A stretch of DNA of 64,000 nt from Microglena sp. YARC (lineage: Eukaryota > Chlorophyta > Chlorophyceae > Chlamydomonadales > Chlamydomonadaceae): NCBI GenBank assembly GCA_022414725.1, contig CM039466.1, positions 12,922,008-12,986,007 on the forward strand. Reading direction: 5' to 3'. Numbering within the stretch: position 1 is the stretch's first letter; the number at the start of each line of letters is the position of its first letter. The notes under the pieces are model-generated. The model was given only the letters and a program-made list of their open reading frames with translations, did not search any database and was not told the DNA's origin. Position numbers and translations under genes: made by a program. Of this stretch, positions 1 to 10,289 are shown piece by piece.

Positions 1-366
1 GTGATGGCGGTGGTAGTGGTGGTGGTTGTGGTAGAGGTGGTGGTAGTGGTGGTAGTGGTGGTGGTAGTGGTAGTGGTGGTGAGCTTTCAGCTGGTGGTGG
101 AGGCCTTGGAGGCCTCTGACGCGAGGGGGTTAATGGCGGTGGTAGTGGTGGAGGTAGTGGTGGTGGGCTGCCTCGTGGTGGTGGAGTCCGTGGAGGTCTC
201 AGACGCAAGGGGGGTGGTGCTGGTGTCGGTGGTGGTGCTGGTGGTGCTGCTGGTGCTGGGCTGCCTTCTGGTGGTGGAGGCTTTGGAGGTCTTGTACGCA
301 AGGCAGGAGGGCTCGAAAAAGGGTCCTGTCCTGCTACTAGGAGGGCCCCTTGCAGTACTGCATGCA
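1..366. repeat. GGT-rich microsatellite with longer period repeats
   Basis: Dominated by GGT/GTG triplets, giving poly-valine or poly-glycine in translation, so the open frames here are not credible genes. Phrases such as ggtggtggaggcctt and cagacgcaaggggg recur about every 100 bp, so it is a degenerate higher-order array related to the one at 1117-1560. Confidence 0.85.
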
Positions 367-390
367 TGTAAGCGTATGTGTGTTACAGTC

Positions 391-540
391 CAGGGGTAGG
401 CCAGATTGACTAAAGGCACTTGCCCAACCGGGACAGGAAGGGCTAAAAATAAAAAGGATTGATGAAATGAGCCCCAAACAATCTTTATACGGATGGGGGC
501 CCTGAGTTCGTGCTGCAGTGATAATTTAAGTCTACAATTA
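391..540 (+). repeat. Dispersed repeat, copy 1
   Basis: About 150 bp that recurs in the same orientation at 4134-4280. Shared blocks include caggggtaggcca, acttgcccaaccg, gacaggaagggctaaa and gggggccct. No terminal inverted repeats or coding potential were recognised; it may be part of a longer element of unknown class. Confidence 0.7.
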
Positions 541-543
541 TAA

Positions 544-799
544 ATGCATGAGCAGGTTGAATGATTGCTTCAGTTCTGTGCATTTTGTTGTACTGCCGGA
601 GGACAGCATGCATGAGCAGGCAGGATCATTGTTTCAGTTCCGTGCATTTTGTTGTACTGCTGGAGTACTGCATGCATGCGCAGGTTGGATCATTGTTTCA
701 CTTATGTGCATTTTGTTGTACTGCTGGAGTACTGCATGCATGGGCAGGTTGAACCATTGTTTCAATTATGTGCATTTTTTTGTACCGCTGGAGTACTGC
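544..799 (+). repeat. Tandem repeat, 4 x 64 bp
   Basis: Four head-to-tail units start at 544, 608, 672 and 736, each opening with atgcatg and carrying gtgcattttgttgtactgc or a close variant. The later units are more alike than the first. The 64-bp period is not a multiple of three, so the open frames crossing it change frame every unit and are not taken as genes. Confidence 0.9.
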
Positions 800-955
800 A
801 TGCTGGTTACAGTCCTGTGCATGGGAGGCTCTGTTTTTCAGACTACGCCTCGCCACCTTATCGCTGCATGGGTCTGGCTAAACTAGTCATAAATGCCCCC
901 CCGACCTCCCCGGGCGGCCTGGCTCTGCACTTGGCTCTCTGGTGGGTTCGGGGGG

Positions 956-1037
956 CTGTCAGAGTGGTGAACTACAGGCACACTGATGCTGTATCGGCAT
1001 CTAGATCTAGTGTGCCTGTAGTTCACCACTCTGACAG
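956..1037. repeat. Perfect 29-bp inverted repeat (hairpin)
   Basis: Arms 956-984 and 1009-1037 are exact reverse complements around a 24-bp loop, with the core gtggtgaactacaggcacac in the left arm. The loop contains an AGATCT palindrome. There is no adjacent coding gene; it could be a foldback element or a recent inverted duplication. Confidence 0.92.
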
Positions 1038-1116
1038 GGGCAGCGGGACGCACTGGGGTAGCACCGAGTCGCTCAATTTGCGATGCATTGCATAAAAAGA
1101 AACAGTGATGGGTGAA

Positions 1117-1560
1117 GTGCCTGGAGGAGAGTCCTGTCCTGCTACAAGGATAGCCCCTTGCAGCAGTGCATGCATCAACAGGTTGGCTCATTTTGTCACG
1201 GTGGTGGTGTTAGTGGTGGAGGTGGTGGTGGGCTGTCTCCAGTCAGTGGAGACCTCGGAGGTCTCTGCTGCATGGGAGGAGTGCCTGGAGGAGAGTCCTG
1301 CCCTGCTACGAGGATAGGCTCTTGCAGCAATGCCTGCATCAACAGGTTGACTCATTGTGTCACGGTGGTGGTGGTGGTGGTGGTGGTGGTGGTGCTGCTG
1401 GTGGTGTCGGTGGTGGTGTCGGTGGTGAGCTGTTGCCAGTCAGTGGAGGCCTTTGAGGTCTCTGCCGCATGGGAGGAGTGTCTGGAGGAGAGTCATGTCC
1501 TGCTACGAGGATAGGCCCTTGCAGCACTGCAGCATTGCTAGTGTATGCGTATTACAGCTC
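1117..1560 (+). repeat. Long-period tandem repeat with GGT core
   Basis: Units starting with gtgcctggaggagagtcctg or variants begin at 1117, 1281 and 1478. Each holds a variable GGT tract, which explains the unequal lengths (164 and 197 bp), followed by tgcagcantgc and catcaacaggttg. Related to the repeat at 1-366. Confidence 0.8.
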
Positions 1561-1689
1561 AGCTGAGTTTGTGCTGCAGTGACCATTGCCCCTGCCCCCT
1601 TGCAGCACTACAGCACTACAGCATCGCAAGTGAGCCCAAGAATGCATTTATTACATGCACACACATGTCTGATGCCTTTTTTGGGGTGG

Positions 1690-1900
1690 CACAGAAATGG
1701 TGGCACAGAAATAGCGTAGCCAAAAATAGAAACAGTTTTGCAGACTACAGAAATAGTGTAAGGAACAGTGACACAGAAGTAGCGTAGCCAAAAACAGAAA
1801 AATGTAGCCAAAAACAGAACAGTGGTGCAGAAATAGTGTAAGAAACAGTGGCACAGAAAGAGTGCGGCCAAAAATAGAAACAGTGGTACAGAAATAGTGT
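1690..1900 (+). repeat. Imperfect short tandem repeat
   Basis: Repeated phrases gtagccaaaaatagaaacag and cagaaatagtgtaa alternate with small changes, a degenerate array with a period near 40-50 bp. No credible gene; both strands give only low-complexity frames. Confidence 0.7.
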
Positions 1901-2084
1901 AACTCACTGACTAAGCAGGCGAGCCATGCTACAGGTGGTAGCTTCCTCATCACAAAACTTCTCCTCTACGCTGAGTTCGATCAAGCTGCTGTAAGGAAGT
2001 GGCTAAATGGAGCTTGAACTTGATTACATGGATCCAGCCAGAAATTTGTAGTGCATGGCATGATGTGGCAACACCGCCCCTCCA

Positions 2085-2290
2085 GGGTTTTTCTGTTCAG
2101 CTGTAAGCAGCAGCTTCTAGGCAGCTCTCCTGACTGGCTATTCAGTCAAAGCTGACGCAAGCTAGTGTGCCAGGAAGCTGAAGGATCCACTGCCCAGAAC
2201 TGTTCAAATCTTGGGGCTTAGCCTAGTGGCTGGCTCAGAGAGCTGCCTAGAAGCTGCAGCTCGTTGCTGTAAAGAAAAACTATGCCGCCC
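2085..2290. mobile_element. MITE-like element A, copy 1
   Basis: Imperfect terminal inverted repeats of about 45 bp bound a roughly 200-bp non-coding segment. The left end has gcagcttctaggcagctctc and the right end its complement, gagagctgcctagaagctgc. A second copy lies at 6721-6910. No transposase is present, so it would depend on a partner in trans; the superfamily is not clear. Confidence 0.65.
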
Positions 2291-4133
2291 TCCTTATGCA
2301 GAGCAGCTTCCCTCTTTGGCCTTCCGTGACCAGCCTCCGTCCTTGGGCTCGCTTACTGGGGAGCTGTAGCACTGTAGGTTAAAGATATGACAGCACGGAC
2401 CTTGTTCATGGGTTGATGGTGTAGGTCTGCACAGGAGTTCAAATATGTATTGATTCGCCCATCAAAGGGGACACTAATATCTTTTCAGGCCAGCCTCGGA
2501 CCACTGCAGGAGAAGCAGGAGTGATGCAGCAGGAGAAGTAGCAGTGATGAAGCGGTGAACTAATGCAGGAGAACCAGCAGTGAAGGCTGGAAGGCTGCTT
2601 CTCAGCTTCTTGACAGTAGGGGTGAAGATGACCGGTCAGTCGGGTCAGGCTAGCGGGTTCGAAGAGGAGGGGGTCTGGCCAAGGAGATGCGATAAAATGC
2701 TCAAGTGGGGAGCACAGTCGTTACGCTCGAGTGGACGGGGCTTATTCAGAGGGAGGTGGACATCAAGCATGCGCGCGAAAAATGTGGCAGAAACAGAAGA
2801 CGCTCAAGAGGACGCAGAGCGATGCAATAGGTCAATGTAAGGAAAGACTGGATGGCGCGCTTCTCTGAGGAAATTACGGATTTCACAGTTTGAACTCATA
2901 CGATGCAGGACGGCCGCGGCCGGTGGAACCATGCGACAAATCGCAGGACAGTTGCTGCTTGTTGAAGCCCTGGCAGAGTGACAGCTGGCAATGGACATAC
3001 CCTTATTCAAGTCTGCGTCCGACGTGTCAAAAAGTTTCACCGCGACTTCAAGTGGCTTTATGGGTGGGGTGCATGGGGTGTAGGTGTGTGGGTGTGGGGT
3101 GGGTGGGTGGGTGGGGGGTGGGGGGGCATGGATGTGGCTGCTTGTTCGTGTGTGCATGACTGTGGATATATAGGGTGGGTTGCATAGCTGTTGCCTCATT
3201 GCGCTAAAACCCTAAACCCTGGACCCTAAATCCTACACTTTTGGAACAAAAACTGAACTACTCCCCCCTACCCCCAATAAAGGTAACTGGGGGTAGATAT
3301 GCTTTGTTTTCACTTTCATACCGGTACACTCAGTTGACCCAGCTGCTATTCACTGGGGCAGCTTGATTTCAGATTTTTGCGGGCGAACTGCTGTTCTGAT
3401 TTGGGTCCACCGGGTAGATGTTTTCAAAATCCCAGGCCCGCAGTTTGGTATTTGAATGTTTTGCCTTCTCCCGAGCGAAATGCACTTTAAAAAAGAAGGG
3501 GAATCAATAGTCTGTTATTACGGTACCACTTTCTGTAATATTGTAGACATTTCCATGTTTATAGGATCTTACAGCCCGCGCCCTATACGGATAACCATTG
3601 CCTTACGATAATGCTCACAGGCTCTTCCAGCCCGCGCCCTAAGTGCACGTCTATCATTATGACAAGACTTATAAGACTCTACAACCAGACACGTGGCCCT
3701 CTCCGAGTCTGGGATGCCGCTACCTATCATGCAGCTACCCCGGGCCTCTGTGACAAGAAACCGAGTACGATGAGCGGGTGAAACTCTATACTGCACAGCT
3801 TTTAACTGTCAGGTAGCTAACCCACCTTCGGTGATGGCAGCATGTCCCTCTGTGACAGGAGGTAATTGTATTCGGCAGTTACCGGTAGTTCGGTTGAGGA
3901 CCTCTTGACAGGAGATCCCCACCGGTAGAAAGCCAAACGGCCTTAAGAAGATTCCAATCTCCCTCCTACAAAAAGGACACCTTCATTTCTGACGGCCATC
4001 TAATCGAACATTAAAGAAGCGACGCAACTCTCCCTCCACGAGAGTCTTTCTTTATAGACGGAGCTTGACAGGCTCTTACTGTACTGGTATTCGGTAGTCA
4101 TTAATAGCCTCGTAGTTTTACAATCCAACGTGA
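2291..4133. other. Non-coding stretch, no gene recognised
   Basis: No credible reading frame. Minor features are a GT-rich tract (3061-3130), two degenerate CCCTAAA units near 3208, and a direct repeat of cagcccgcgcccta near 3570 and 3630. Nothing suggests a functional gene. Confidence 0.5.
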
Positions 4134-4280
4134 CAGGGGTAGGCCAAATAGGCTTAAGGGACTTGCCCAACCGTGACAGGAAGGGCTAAACAACTAGCAT
4201 TGATGAACTGACCCCCAAACATTGGTTTAAATGCGGGGGCCCTAAGTACGTGCTACATTGATAATCTAATTATACAATAA
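4134..4280 (+). repeat. Dispersed repeat, copy 2
   Basis: Second copy of the repeat at 391-540, diverged by substitutions and small indels. Same order of shared blocks, ending in an AT-rich tail near 4280. Confidence 0.7.
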
Positions 4281-5180
4281 TTTTTAAATCATCCCACATG
4301 GATGATAAATAATTGTATGATTCGCATTTAAAGCAAATAAAATGTACAAGGCATTTCCATCTTTCAAAGGAATCAAGATTCATGACCAGCTTCATGCTGG
4401 AGTCTTTACCAACTAATGCAGGTTCAATTTTCGGGTTTTCAATAAAGATTTATTTATCCTACATAAAGAACATTCGAGCGCGAAACGCATTTCATCTTCT
4501 ACCACTCTTGTACCATCAACCACCATATCACAGCACCTACAAATCCTACCAGAACAAGAGACACTCCTATCTGATTCAACATTCAAATTGCGAGCTCAAA
4601 GACGTTGTCTTGCTATGCATTTAATGTCACACATAATATTGAAGAAGTCAGCGTATGTGGAACTATAGCTTCTATCCTCTGACATCATCCAAGACGCATC
4701 AGAAATATATTTAATACCAACTCCTTGGTTATCACCAAGTTTCCTAAGGTTCACTATACTCAGAAATTGCCAGATTACTATTACCATGACATAGCGGCAT
4801 TTCAACTGTCCACATTCACGTAGACTACAGGTGGCATTCTACCACTGGGAGTGTGATGTTATGTTGTCAAACTGAGTATACTACCAATGTCGCATTGGCA
4901 GGGAAGGACAAATCGTCAGTCAGACCTGAACATCTCTTACCTGTTTGAATCTCTGAAGTGTCTATCTCTAAACTGTTTGAATCTACAGGATGGCATTTTG
5001 TGCTCAGGAATGTGGAGCAGGCTGGTTCAGGGGGATCCCCAGATCTGCTTTTCGAGACACAACCTGTTTCAAAATCTGCTTCTTGAGACGCAACCAGTTA
5101 CCTGCAAAGCACCCAAACCCTCCCAAGATGCAAGGGACCTTCCAAAATCTGTGTCTGCGACACAACCAACCCACTGGATC
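4281..5180. other. AT-rich non-coding stretch
   Basis: No recognisable gene or repeat. Short open frames here lack any family signature. Confidence 0.4.
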
Positions 5181-5270
5181 TGCGGCGCAATGGACCCTTT
5201 GAGTAAGCGTCTGCGACGCAGGAAGTGCGGCGCAATGGACCCTTTGACTTTGTGTCTGCGACGCAGGAAG
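5181..5270 (+). repeat. Tandem repeat, 2 x 45 bp
   Basis: Two adjacent 45-bp units begin with tgcggcgcaatggacccttt and end with gtctgcgacgcaggaag. Partial, more diverged traces (gtctgcgacacaacca) extend upstream. Confidence 0.8.
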
Positions 5271-5560
5271 CACTGTCCTTGACAACCCTGGTGTGGAGTA
5301 TCAAAAGCAGTGTTTATACTGCCCATCTTTCCTCTGCCTGCAGACGGTGAGCAGGCTGAAGGCTGACAGACCATGCACCAATCAAAATCTACAGGCAAAT
5401 CCAAACTGACAGTCGGTTTGTCTTACCCTGAATGATCGCTTTAGAGGAATCGTCCAGCCAGACCTAAGCCAAGTACCAGTAGCAGCCTAGTTCCAGGACA
5501 AGGGCAGTACCTAAATTCAGTCTCCAACCCAACCGAAATTCAGTAACCAATAATTAGTAC

Positions 5561-5742
5561 CAGGGCACTACATTACGCACGCTAGTGCGCAAGGTTTTGG
5601 AGCCCTACTGCGCAACTGAGGCAGATTTTTAATCCTTTTGCGCAGCGCACAGATTTTCATTTTCAGTTGAGTCAAAAGCGCAACCCAATAGGAGGCAGTT
5701 GCGCTTTTGAAGCAACCCCAAATGACCAAATGCAGTACCCTG
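5561..5742. mobile_element. hAT-like MITE, copy 1
   Basis: A 182-bp non-coding segment with ends CAGGGCACTACATT and AATGCAGTACCCTG. A related copy lies at 9517-9697. CAGGG-type termini are typical of the hAT superfamily, which makes 8-bp target duplications; the flanks here (attagtac, gtaagtgc) match at only 5 of 8 positions. Confidence 0.6.
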
Positions 5743-6720
5743 GTAAGTGCTGGATAGAGCAAAGCTATGAATACCATCACCACCTTGTAAGTCGCTTGGG
5801 CAAGTCCCTCATCCTCTTTATGCAGGGCAGCCACAGGATAGGGACATTCATTTGTAGGGACCAGCATATCATGATTTCGACCAAATGCAAGTAGGATATC
5901 GTACAAATTGCATCATATGATATTGTATATAAATGGTCACTTAGCCTAGTCAGACTGCCGGCATCATATGGTATCGTATGATGGCATGATATCATATGAT
6001 TGCCGATTTGCCGTTCCTAATACATTTGGCTAGAGATGTCCAACATCGAAAGCATTGACCCTAGAGTGGAACATACTTGCACTGATATTTAGAGATAACA
6101 AACACGGGCAGCACTCATGGTTCATGACTGAGACTCACATGTGTGTGGTCCCAAACCCTAAACGGGTGCTGTACCAAAGTCAAGCCTTCATTAAGGGCTG
6201 GTATGTGACAGCTCAGCTCTGCAGCTCGGGCTGCACTCGACTCGATCGGGAAAAGGTTGACATCCGATTGTACAAACTGTGCAGACATACATCCTGCCAC
6301 AAGAACGGGAAGGACGATGGTAGGCGATTACTCTTATCGCCACACCAGTGCCGTCCGGAAGTTACATGACTCTCCAAGGTCGGAGTGCAACGTGCCCCGG
6401 AACTGACCTCCGATCGGTACCGTTACTCGGTAACCATACCCCTCCCTCCACCCTCACCCAGACATTCGATGATGGCGAAAGAGAGGTGAAGGCACTGATG
6501 ATGATGGCACACGCACACCACCCCCAAAAATTAAATTCACAACATCCACAGCACCCCGACCAACAGACCAATATGCGCCTGCCACCGCAAACACCAACCC
6601 CTAAATCCCTAAAGATCACCACCAAGAAACACGTCACAATGCATTCTTCAGCTGGACCTTATATCCAACATTGAGACCAATATCTACCCCCCCCCAAAAC
6701 CACACGATGATGGCCATCAC
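5743..6720. other. Non-coding stretch with AT-rich palindromes
   Basis: The part around 5890-6000 is rich in catatgatat-type palindromic words. No gene was recognised in the remainder. Confidence 0.4.
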
Positions 6721-6910
6721 GTTGCTGCTTCTTTTTTTGGCTATGGGTAGCAGCTTCTAGGCAGCTCCTTTTCACCGTCAATTAGCCAAAACTGAAGCTA
6801 GCTAGTGCGTCTGAAAGCTGACATGATAGGTATTCCAATGCAGCTGCATGCTTTGGGAGTGACCTAGTGGCTGGCTAATGGAGTTGGCGGGAAGCTGCTG
6901 TGAGCATCCC
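6721..6910. mobile_element. MITE-like element A, copy 2
   Basis: Related to the element at 2085-2290. It shares gcagcttctaggcagctcc at the left end, a cctagtggctggct block inside, and a diverged complementary right end (gcgggaagctgctg). The two copies differ considerably, so the insertion is old. Confidence 0.55.
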
Positions 6911-7301
6911 CCGAAAGTAACACTGGATCACATTGCTTGCTTATGTTGATGTCTACATCTTGGCGATGTTGCTTCCAATCAGACCAACATCACCAAGATG
7001 TAGTGCTTGTACTTCCCTCCAGAAGTGTGGTGTTTCTGTATTTGTCGGGGTCTAACAGGATGTAGAATAAGTAAGACCCTTACATGAGTATGTCGGGTAA
7101 TTTTATTGATTGCAAATAAATCAACAAGTCCTAGGCAGCGTCGCAAGCGACGCGGAAAATTGGCAGAGAGTGTTGGCTAAAAATAACTAAACTGGCGGAG
7201 AAAAGTGATGGCCAAAAATAACTAAATTTGGAGAGAGTGTTGGCTAAAATGAAACGAATGCCTAGACCCTCACATGAGTACGTATTGAATAAAGAGTAGG
7301 T

Positions 7302-7382
7302 TAGGACGAGCTACCTTACCGCGTGGTGTAGGACGAGCTACCTTACCAAGTGGTATAGGACGAGCTACCTTACCACGTGGTG
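7302..7382 (+). repeat. Tandem repeat, 3 x 27 bp
   Basis: Units taggacgagctaccttacc plus a variable 8-bp tail start at 7302, 7329 and 7356. It lies just downstream of the broken repeat-protein gene on the minus strand. Confidence 0.9.
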
Positions 7383-7409
7383 CAGGACTTACCACCCGAT
7401 ACGCAATCC

Positions 7410-8543
7410 TTACCACTCAGCTGTCTCATCAGACACAGCGATTATATGCAGTGCCCTTGCAAGGCATGCTTCCTTGCAGCTCATGCCATTGCTTACCTCC
7501 TCTTCTGTGTCAGACCAAGAGAGGTTGGAGTAGGTTGAAAGCCGAGATGTAGTGAAGGAAGTTGTGAATGACGAGTCATCCCTGGGCCCATGCATCAGGC
7601 TCCACAGATACTCCTCCTCATCTGTATCGTCCCCTTCATGCATCAGGGTTACAAGCCTGTCCCCTAGGGACTCCCAAGGGGGCAGCTTGCTCAGCTCAAC
7701 CTTGGTCATAGGGATGAGGGCAGCAGCCCACTTGGGGGCTGGCTTGGTCACGGGCAGGGCAACTATGTCAGCGGCATCTTCAGTCACGGGCAGGGCATTT
7801 CCCAAGTCAGCGGCATCTTCAGTCACGGGCAGGGCATTTCCTAAGTCAGCGGCATCTTCAGTCACGGGCAGGGCATTTCCTGAGTCAGCGGCATCTTCAG
7901 TCACGGGCAGGGCATTTCCTGAGTCAGCGGCATCTTCAGTCACGGGCAGGGCATTTCCAAAGTCAGCGGCATCTTCAGTCACGGGCAGGGCATTTCCAAA
8001 GTCAGCGGCATCTTCAGTTACGGGCAGGGCATTTCCTTAGTCAACGGCATCTTCAGTCACGGGCAGGGCATTTCCTGAGTCAGCGGCATCTTCAGTCACG
8101 GGCACGGCTTCTCCTCTGTCAGCGGCATCTTGGTCAGGCATAACACCTGCGTGCTGCTCCTGGACAGCTGCTTTCTTCCCTTTAGGGACCTCGGCCTGTG
8201 GCACAGATACGGGAGGAGACAGAAGGTCTGCCGAAGCCACCTCAAGCTCCATGGGCACTGTAAGGAGCCTGGCCTTAGGCACTGCTGCGGCAGCAGACAG
8301 AACCTGGGATGAGCCGACGTTGGGAGCAGCAGGTGGCTGAAGGGTGGGCACTGCTACAGAAGCAGACCAGGTGTAGCTGTGGCTTTGGATGAAGGCGCGA
8401 CGGTGGTAGAAGTCCAGAGCAGCGCACAAAAGAATGACGCAGAAGTCCGTAGAAATAGTGACAGAGAATCCAAGGGAGGTCATCAGGGCATTCCTTCCGA
8501 CCATTTGGCAGAGGCGCACGAATACAGCATACTTTAAAGTCAT
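7410..8543 (-). pseudogene. Repeat-containing protein of unknown function, one internal stop
   Basis: A single minus-strand frame of about 377 codons from an ATG near 8543 to the stop at 7410, broken only by a TAA at 8037-8039. The N-terminal part (about residues 1-45) is hydrophobic, then comes an Ala/Pro/Val-rich stretch, about ten copies of a 13-residue unit of the type DAADSGNALPVTE, and an acidic/Ser-rich tail. The TAA arises within one repeat unit. I recognise no domain. It may be a host surface or low-complexity protein, or simply an open frame over a 39-bp minisatellite. The opposite strand is also open across part of the array, a by-product of its 39-bp period, which weakens the case for a gene. 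Splicing was not resolved. Confidence 0.4.
7748..8136 (-). repeat. 39-bp coding-type minisatellite, about ten units
   Basis: Units of the form cacgggcagggcatttcc plus ragtcagcggcatcttcagt are repeated head to tail. All are 39 bp except one 36-bp unit, and most differences fall at two or three positions. A period of three times thirteen keeps every frame open on both strands. Confidence 0.95.
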
Positions 8544-8970
8544 CTGCGATTCAAATTGGACGCTGGTTAGAAGGGCAGACTAAGTGCAGGCAGTGTGCTG
8601 AAGGGTTGGTGGAAGGTGGGGCGGCAAGCAGGGTAGAGCACCCCCCCTGTACCCACACCCCCCTCACTCCCTAGGGTAGTGCCTTAAGGTAGCCGGACAC
8701 ACATACAAACAACACAAGGCTAGCAGTTCAGTTTGGTGAGAGACATAAAGACCTGACAGCCGCTCACTAGGTAGGTGTTCTTCGCGGAGCTACTGGTGCT
8801 AAATTACACACCTTGGTGTATTGAAGGTACCATGATAGAGCCTTGTGGAGTTGCTTTTGGGCGCAAAGTAGCATTCCAAAGGCTGCTAGGAGCACCATGG
8901 TGCTACGTAAGGACGCTGGTTCAATTCCCTTATCACATTTAATAGTTATGATGACATCTTGCGAAACGCG
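8544..8970. other. Non-coding stretch with a tRNA-like B box
   Basis: No gene was recognised. Near 8918-8928 there is ggttcaattcc, like an RNA polymerase III B box, in the context ctacgtaaggacgctggttcaattcc. The same phrase recurs near 9301-9330, so it belongs to a dispersed tRNA-derived repeat. Confidence 0.4.
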
Positions 8971-9109
8971 AAGCATTCGGAACCAGGGCTTGGGTTAACC
9001 TCCAACATGCACGAACATGCACGAACATGCCGGCCAGGAGGTAGTTCCCGCATGTTCGTGCATGTTCGTGCATGTCGGAGGTTAACCCAAGCCCTGGTTC
9101 CGAGTGCTT
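8971..9109. mobile_element. Foldback element with 60-bp arms
   Basis: Arms 8971-9030 and 9050-9109 are complementary at 58 of 60 positions around a 19-bp loop. The pairing resumes outside with tatgatgacatc at 8947 and gatgtcatcata near 9121, so a weaker outer stem extends the palindrome to about 8930-9150. Each arm contains a repeated acgaacatgc. No coding capacity. Confidence 0.9.
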
Positions 9110-9248
9110 AACTTTTTCAGGATGTCATCATAACTGTTAAACGTGAAAAGGTCGTCTTCAACCGCGATGGTAGCTTGTCCAGTTGAGGTGGTAGACCATT
9201 ATCTGCCCGCGTACGACGGGTCCCCTTAATACCACGTCCCACCAGGCG

Positions 9249-9345
9249 TCATCATAACTGTTAAACGTGATACACAAAACTGCTCACCTGGTAAGAGACG
9301 TTGCTACATAAGGACACTGGTTCAATTCCTTTCAAAAAATTCAAA
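9249..9345 (+). repeat. tRNA-derived SINE-like fragment
   Basis: Contains tgctcacctggtaagag (A-box-like, 9281) and cactggttcaattcc (B-box-like, 9316-9329), about 38 bp apart start to start, slightly short for a tRNA. The order matches a degenerate tRNA head. A partial second A-box-like copy (ctgctcacctggtaggagacg) follows near 9354. Confidence 0.4.
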
Positions 9346-9516
9346 AACAAAAACTGCTCACCTGGTAGGAGACGTTAAGAATGACTGTGAGTGAGACTTC
9401 AGTCCAATTGGCAAAGACTGGTATCACCGCAGCAGGACTGCAGGCATGAACGGGACAGACAGTTAGTGGATGGACAGATGTAGACAGACAACTAGCAGAT
9501 GGACAGCAGGGTACTA

Positions 9517-9697
9517 CATGACGCGCTCTATTGCACGCTAGGGCGCAAGGTTTAGGAGCCCAACTGCACGATTAACGCACATTTTAACCCCCCCTCTGGG
9601 GACAGCGCGCAGATTTGCGTGTCCAGTTGAGTCAAAAGCGAAACCCCAAAGGAGGCAGCTGCATCAAAAGCGCAACATGACAAAATGTAGTACCCTG
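9517..9697. mobile_element. hAT-like MITE, copy 2
   Basis: Perfect 13-bp terminal inverted repeats CAGGGTACTACAT and ATGTAGTACCCTG. The 8-bp word atggacag flanks both sides, fitting a hAT target duplication, although the word also recurs in the nearby gatggacag minisatellite, so the duplication is not certain. Related in ends and interior to 5561-5742. Confidence 0.65.
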
Positions 9698-9699
9698 AT

Positions 9700-9775
9700 G
9701 GACAGACATGACAAGACAATTAGAGGATGGACAGACATGAGAAGACAATAGGCAGATGGAAAGACATGAAGTGGA
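9700..9775 (+). repeat. GATGGACAGACATG minisatellite
   Basis: Diverged copies of a unit near 30 bp, gatggacagacatgacaagacaatta. Related words also occur at 9470-9516, upstream of the MITE insertion. Confidence 0.6.
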
Positions 9776-9791
9776 CAAAGAAACCATCAGT

Positions 9792-9815
9792 CCCCCCCCC
9801 CCCCCCCCCCCCCCC
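9792..9815 (+). repeat. Poly-C tract (24 C)
   Basis: Uninterrupted run of 24 cytosines. Other long C/G runs in the window are at 12396-12413, 31079-31111 and 32781-32802. Confidence 0.95.
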
Positions 9816-10105
9816 GAATCCACCAGAATGCACAATTTTGTCCTACAAGCATGGACATGTTACCTGGGGTTGAATGTGGGCCATGTACCTCGCCATATTT
9901 GAAGTCGTTCACCTCCCACACCCTGACCTCTTCACCCCACCCACCCAAGCACACACACACACCCAATCCCCTGGGGTGGAATTAGCCGGTACATCAAGTT
10001 ACAGGTACATCAAATTAGCCGGTATAAGCTCAGTACATCAAGTACTGCAGCTGTACAGCCCATACTTACAAAGCTAGGCCACCCCGGAGAGGTAGTAGGG
10101 TTTAA

Positions 10106-10289
10106 AGCAAATCAGCAGATCATTTGGGAAATGATTTTTCGAAACAGGTCATTGTTTGTAGTTCATACCTCAGATTAGGCCTGAGATACCGAGATTTCTC
10201 GGAAAACTGTCGTAAACTGTACCTGAAAAAATCAAGGTATGACCTTGATGACCGTCGACCTCAATTCCCAAATGATCTGCTGGATTGCT
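10106..10289. mobile_element. Small TIR element (MITE-like) B
   Basis: A 184-bp segment whose ends are inverted repeats of about 29 bp with few mismatches around the shared core cagcagatcatttggga (left) and tcccaaatgatctgctg (right). The interior is non-coding. No clear target duplication was found. Confidence 0.65.

Noticed and set aside
1..419. Open frames coding poly-valine (plus) and Thr/Ser-rich (minus) proteins
   Set aside because: Products of GGT repeats, without normal amino acid composition.
3200..3240. aaccctaaaccctggaccctaaatcc, like a plant-type telomere
   Set aside because: Only two exact CCCTAAA units and one degenerate; too short for a telomere or a healed break.
7100..8111. 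Repeats at regular spacing as a possible CRISPR array
   Set aside because: Units are contiguous 27-bp and 39-bp tandem repeats with no unique spacers, in a eukaryotic context.
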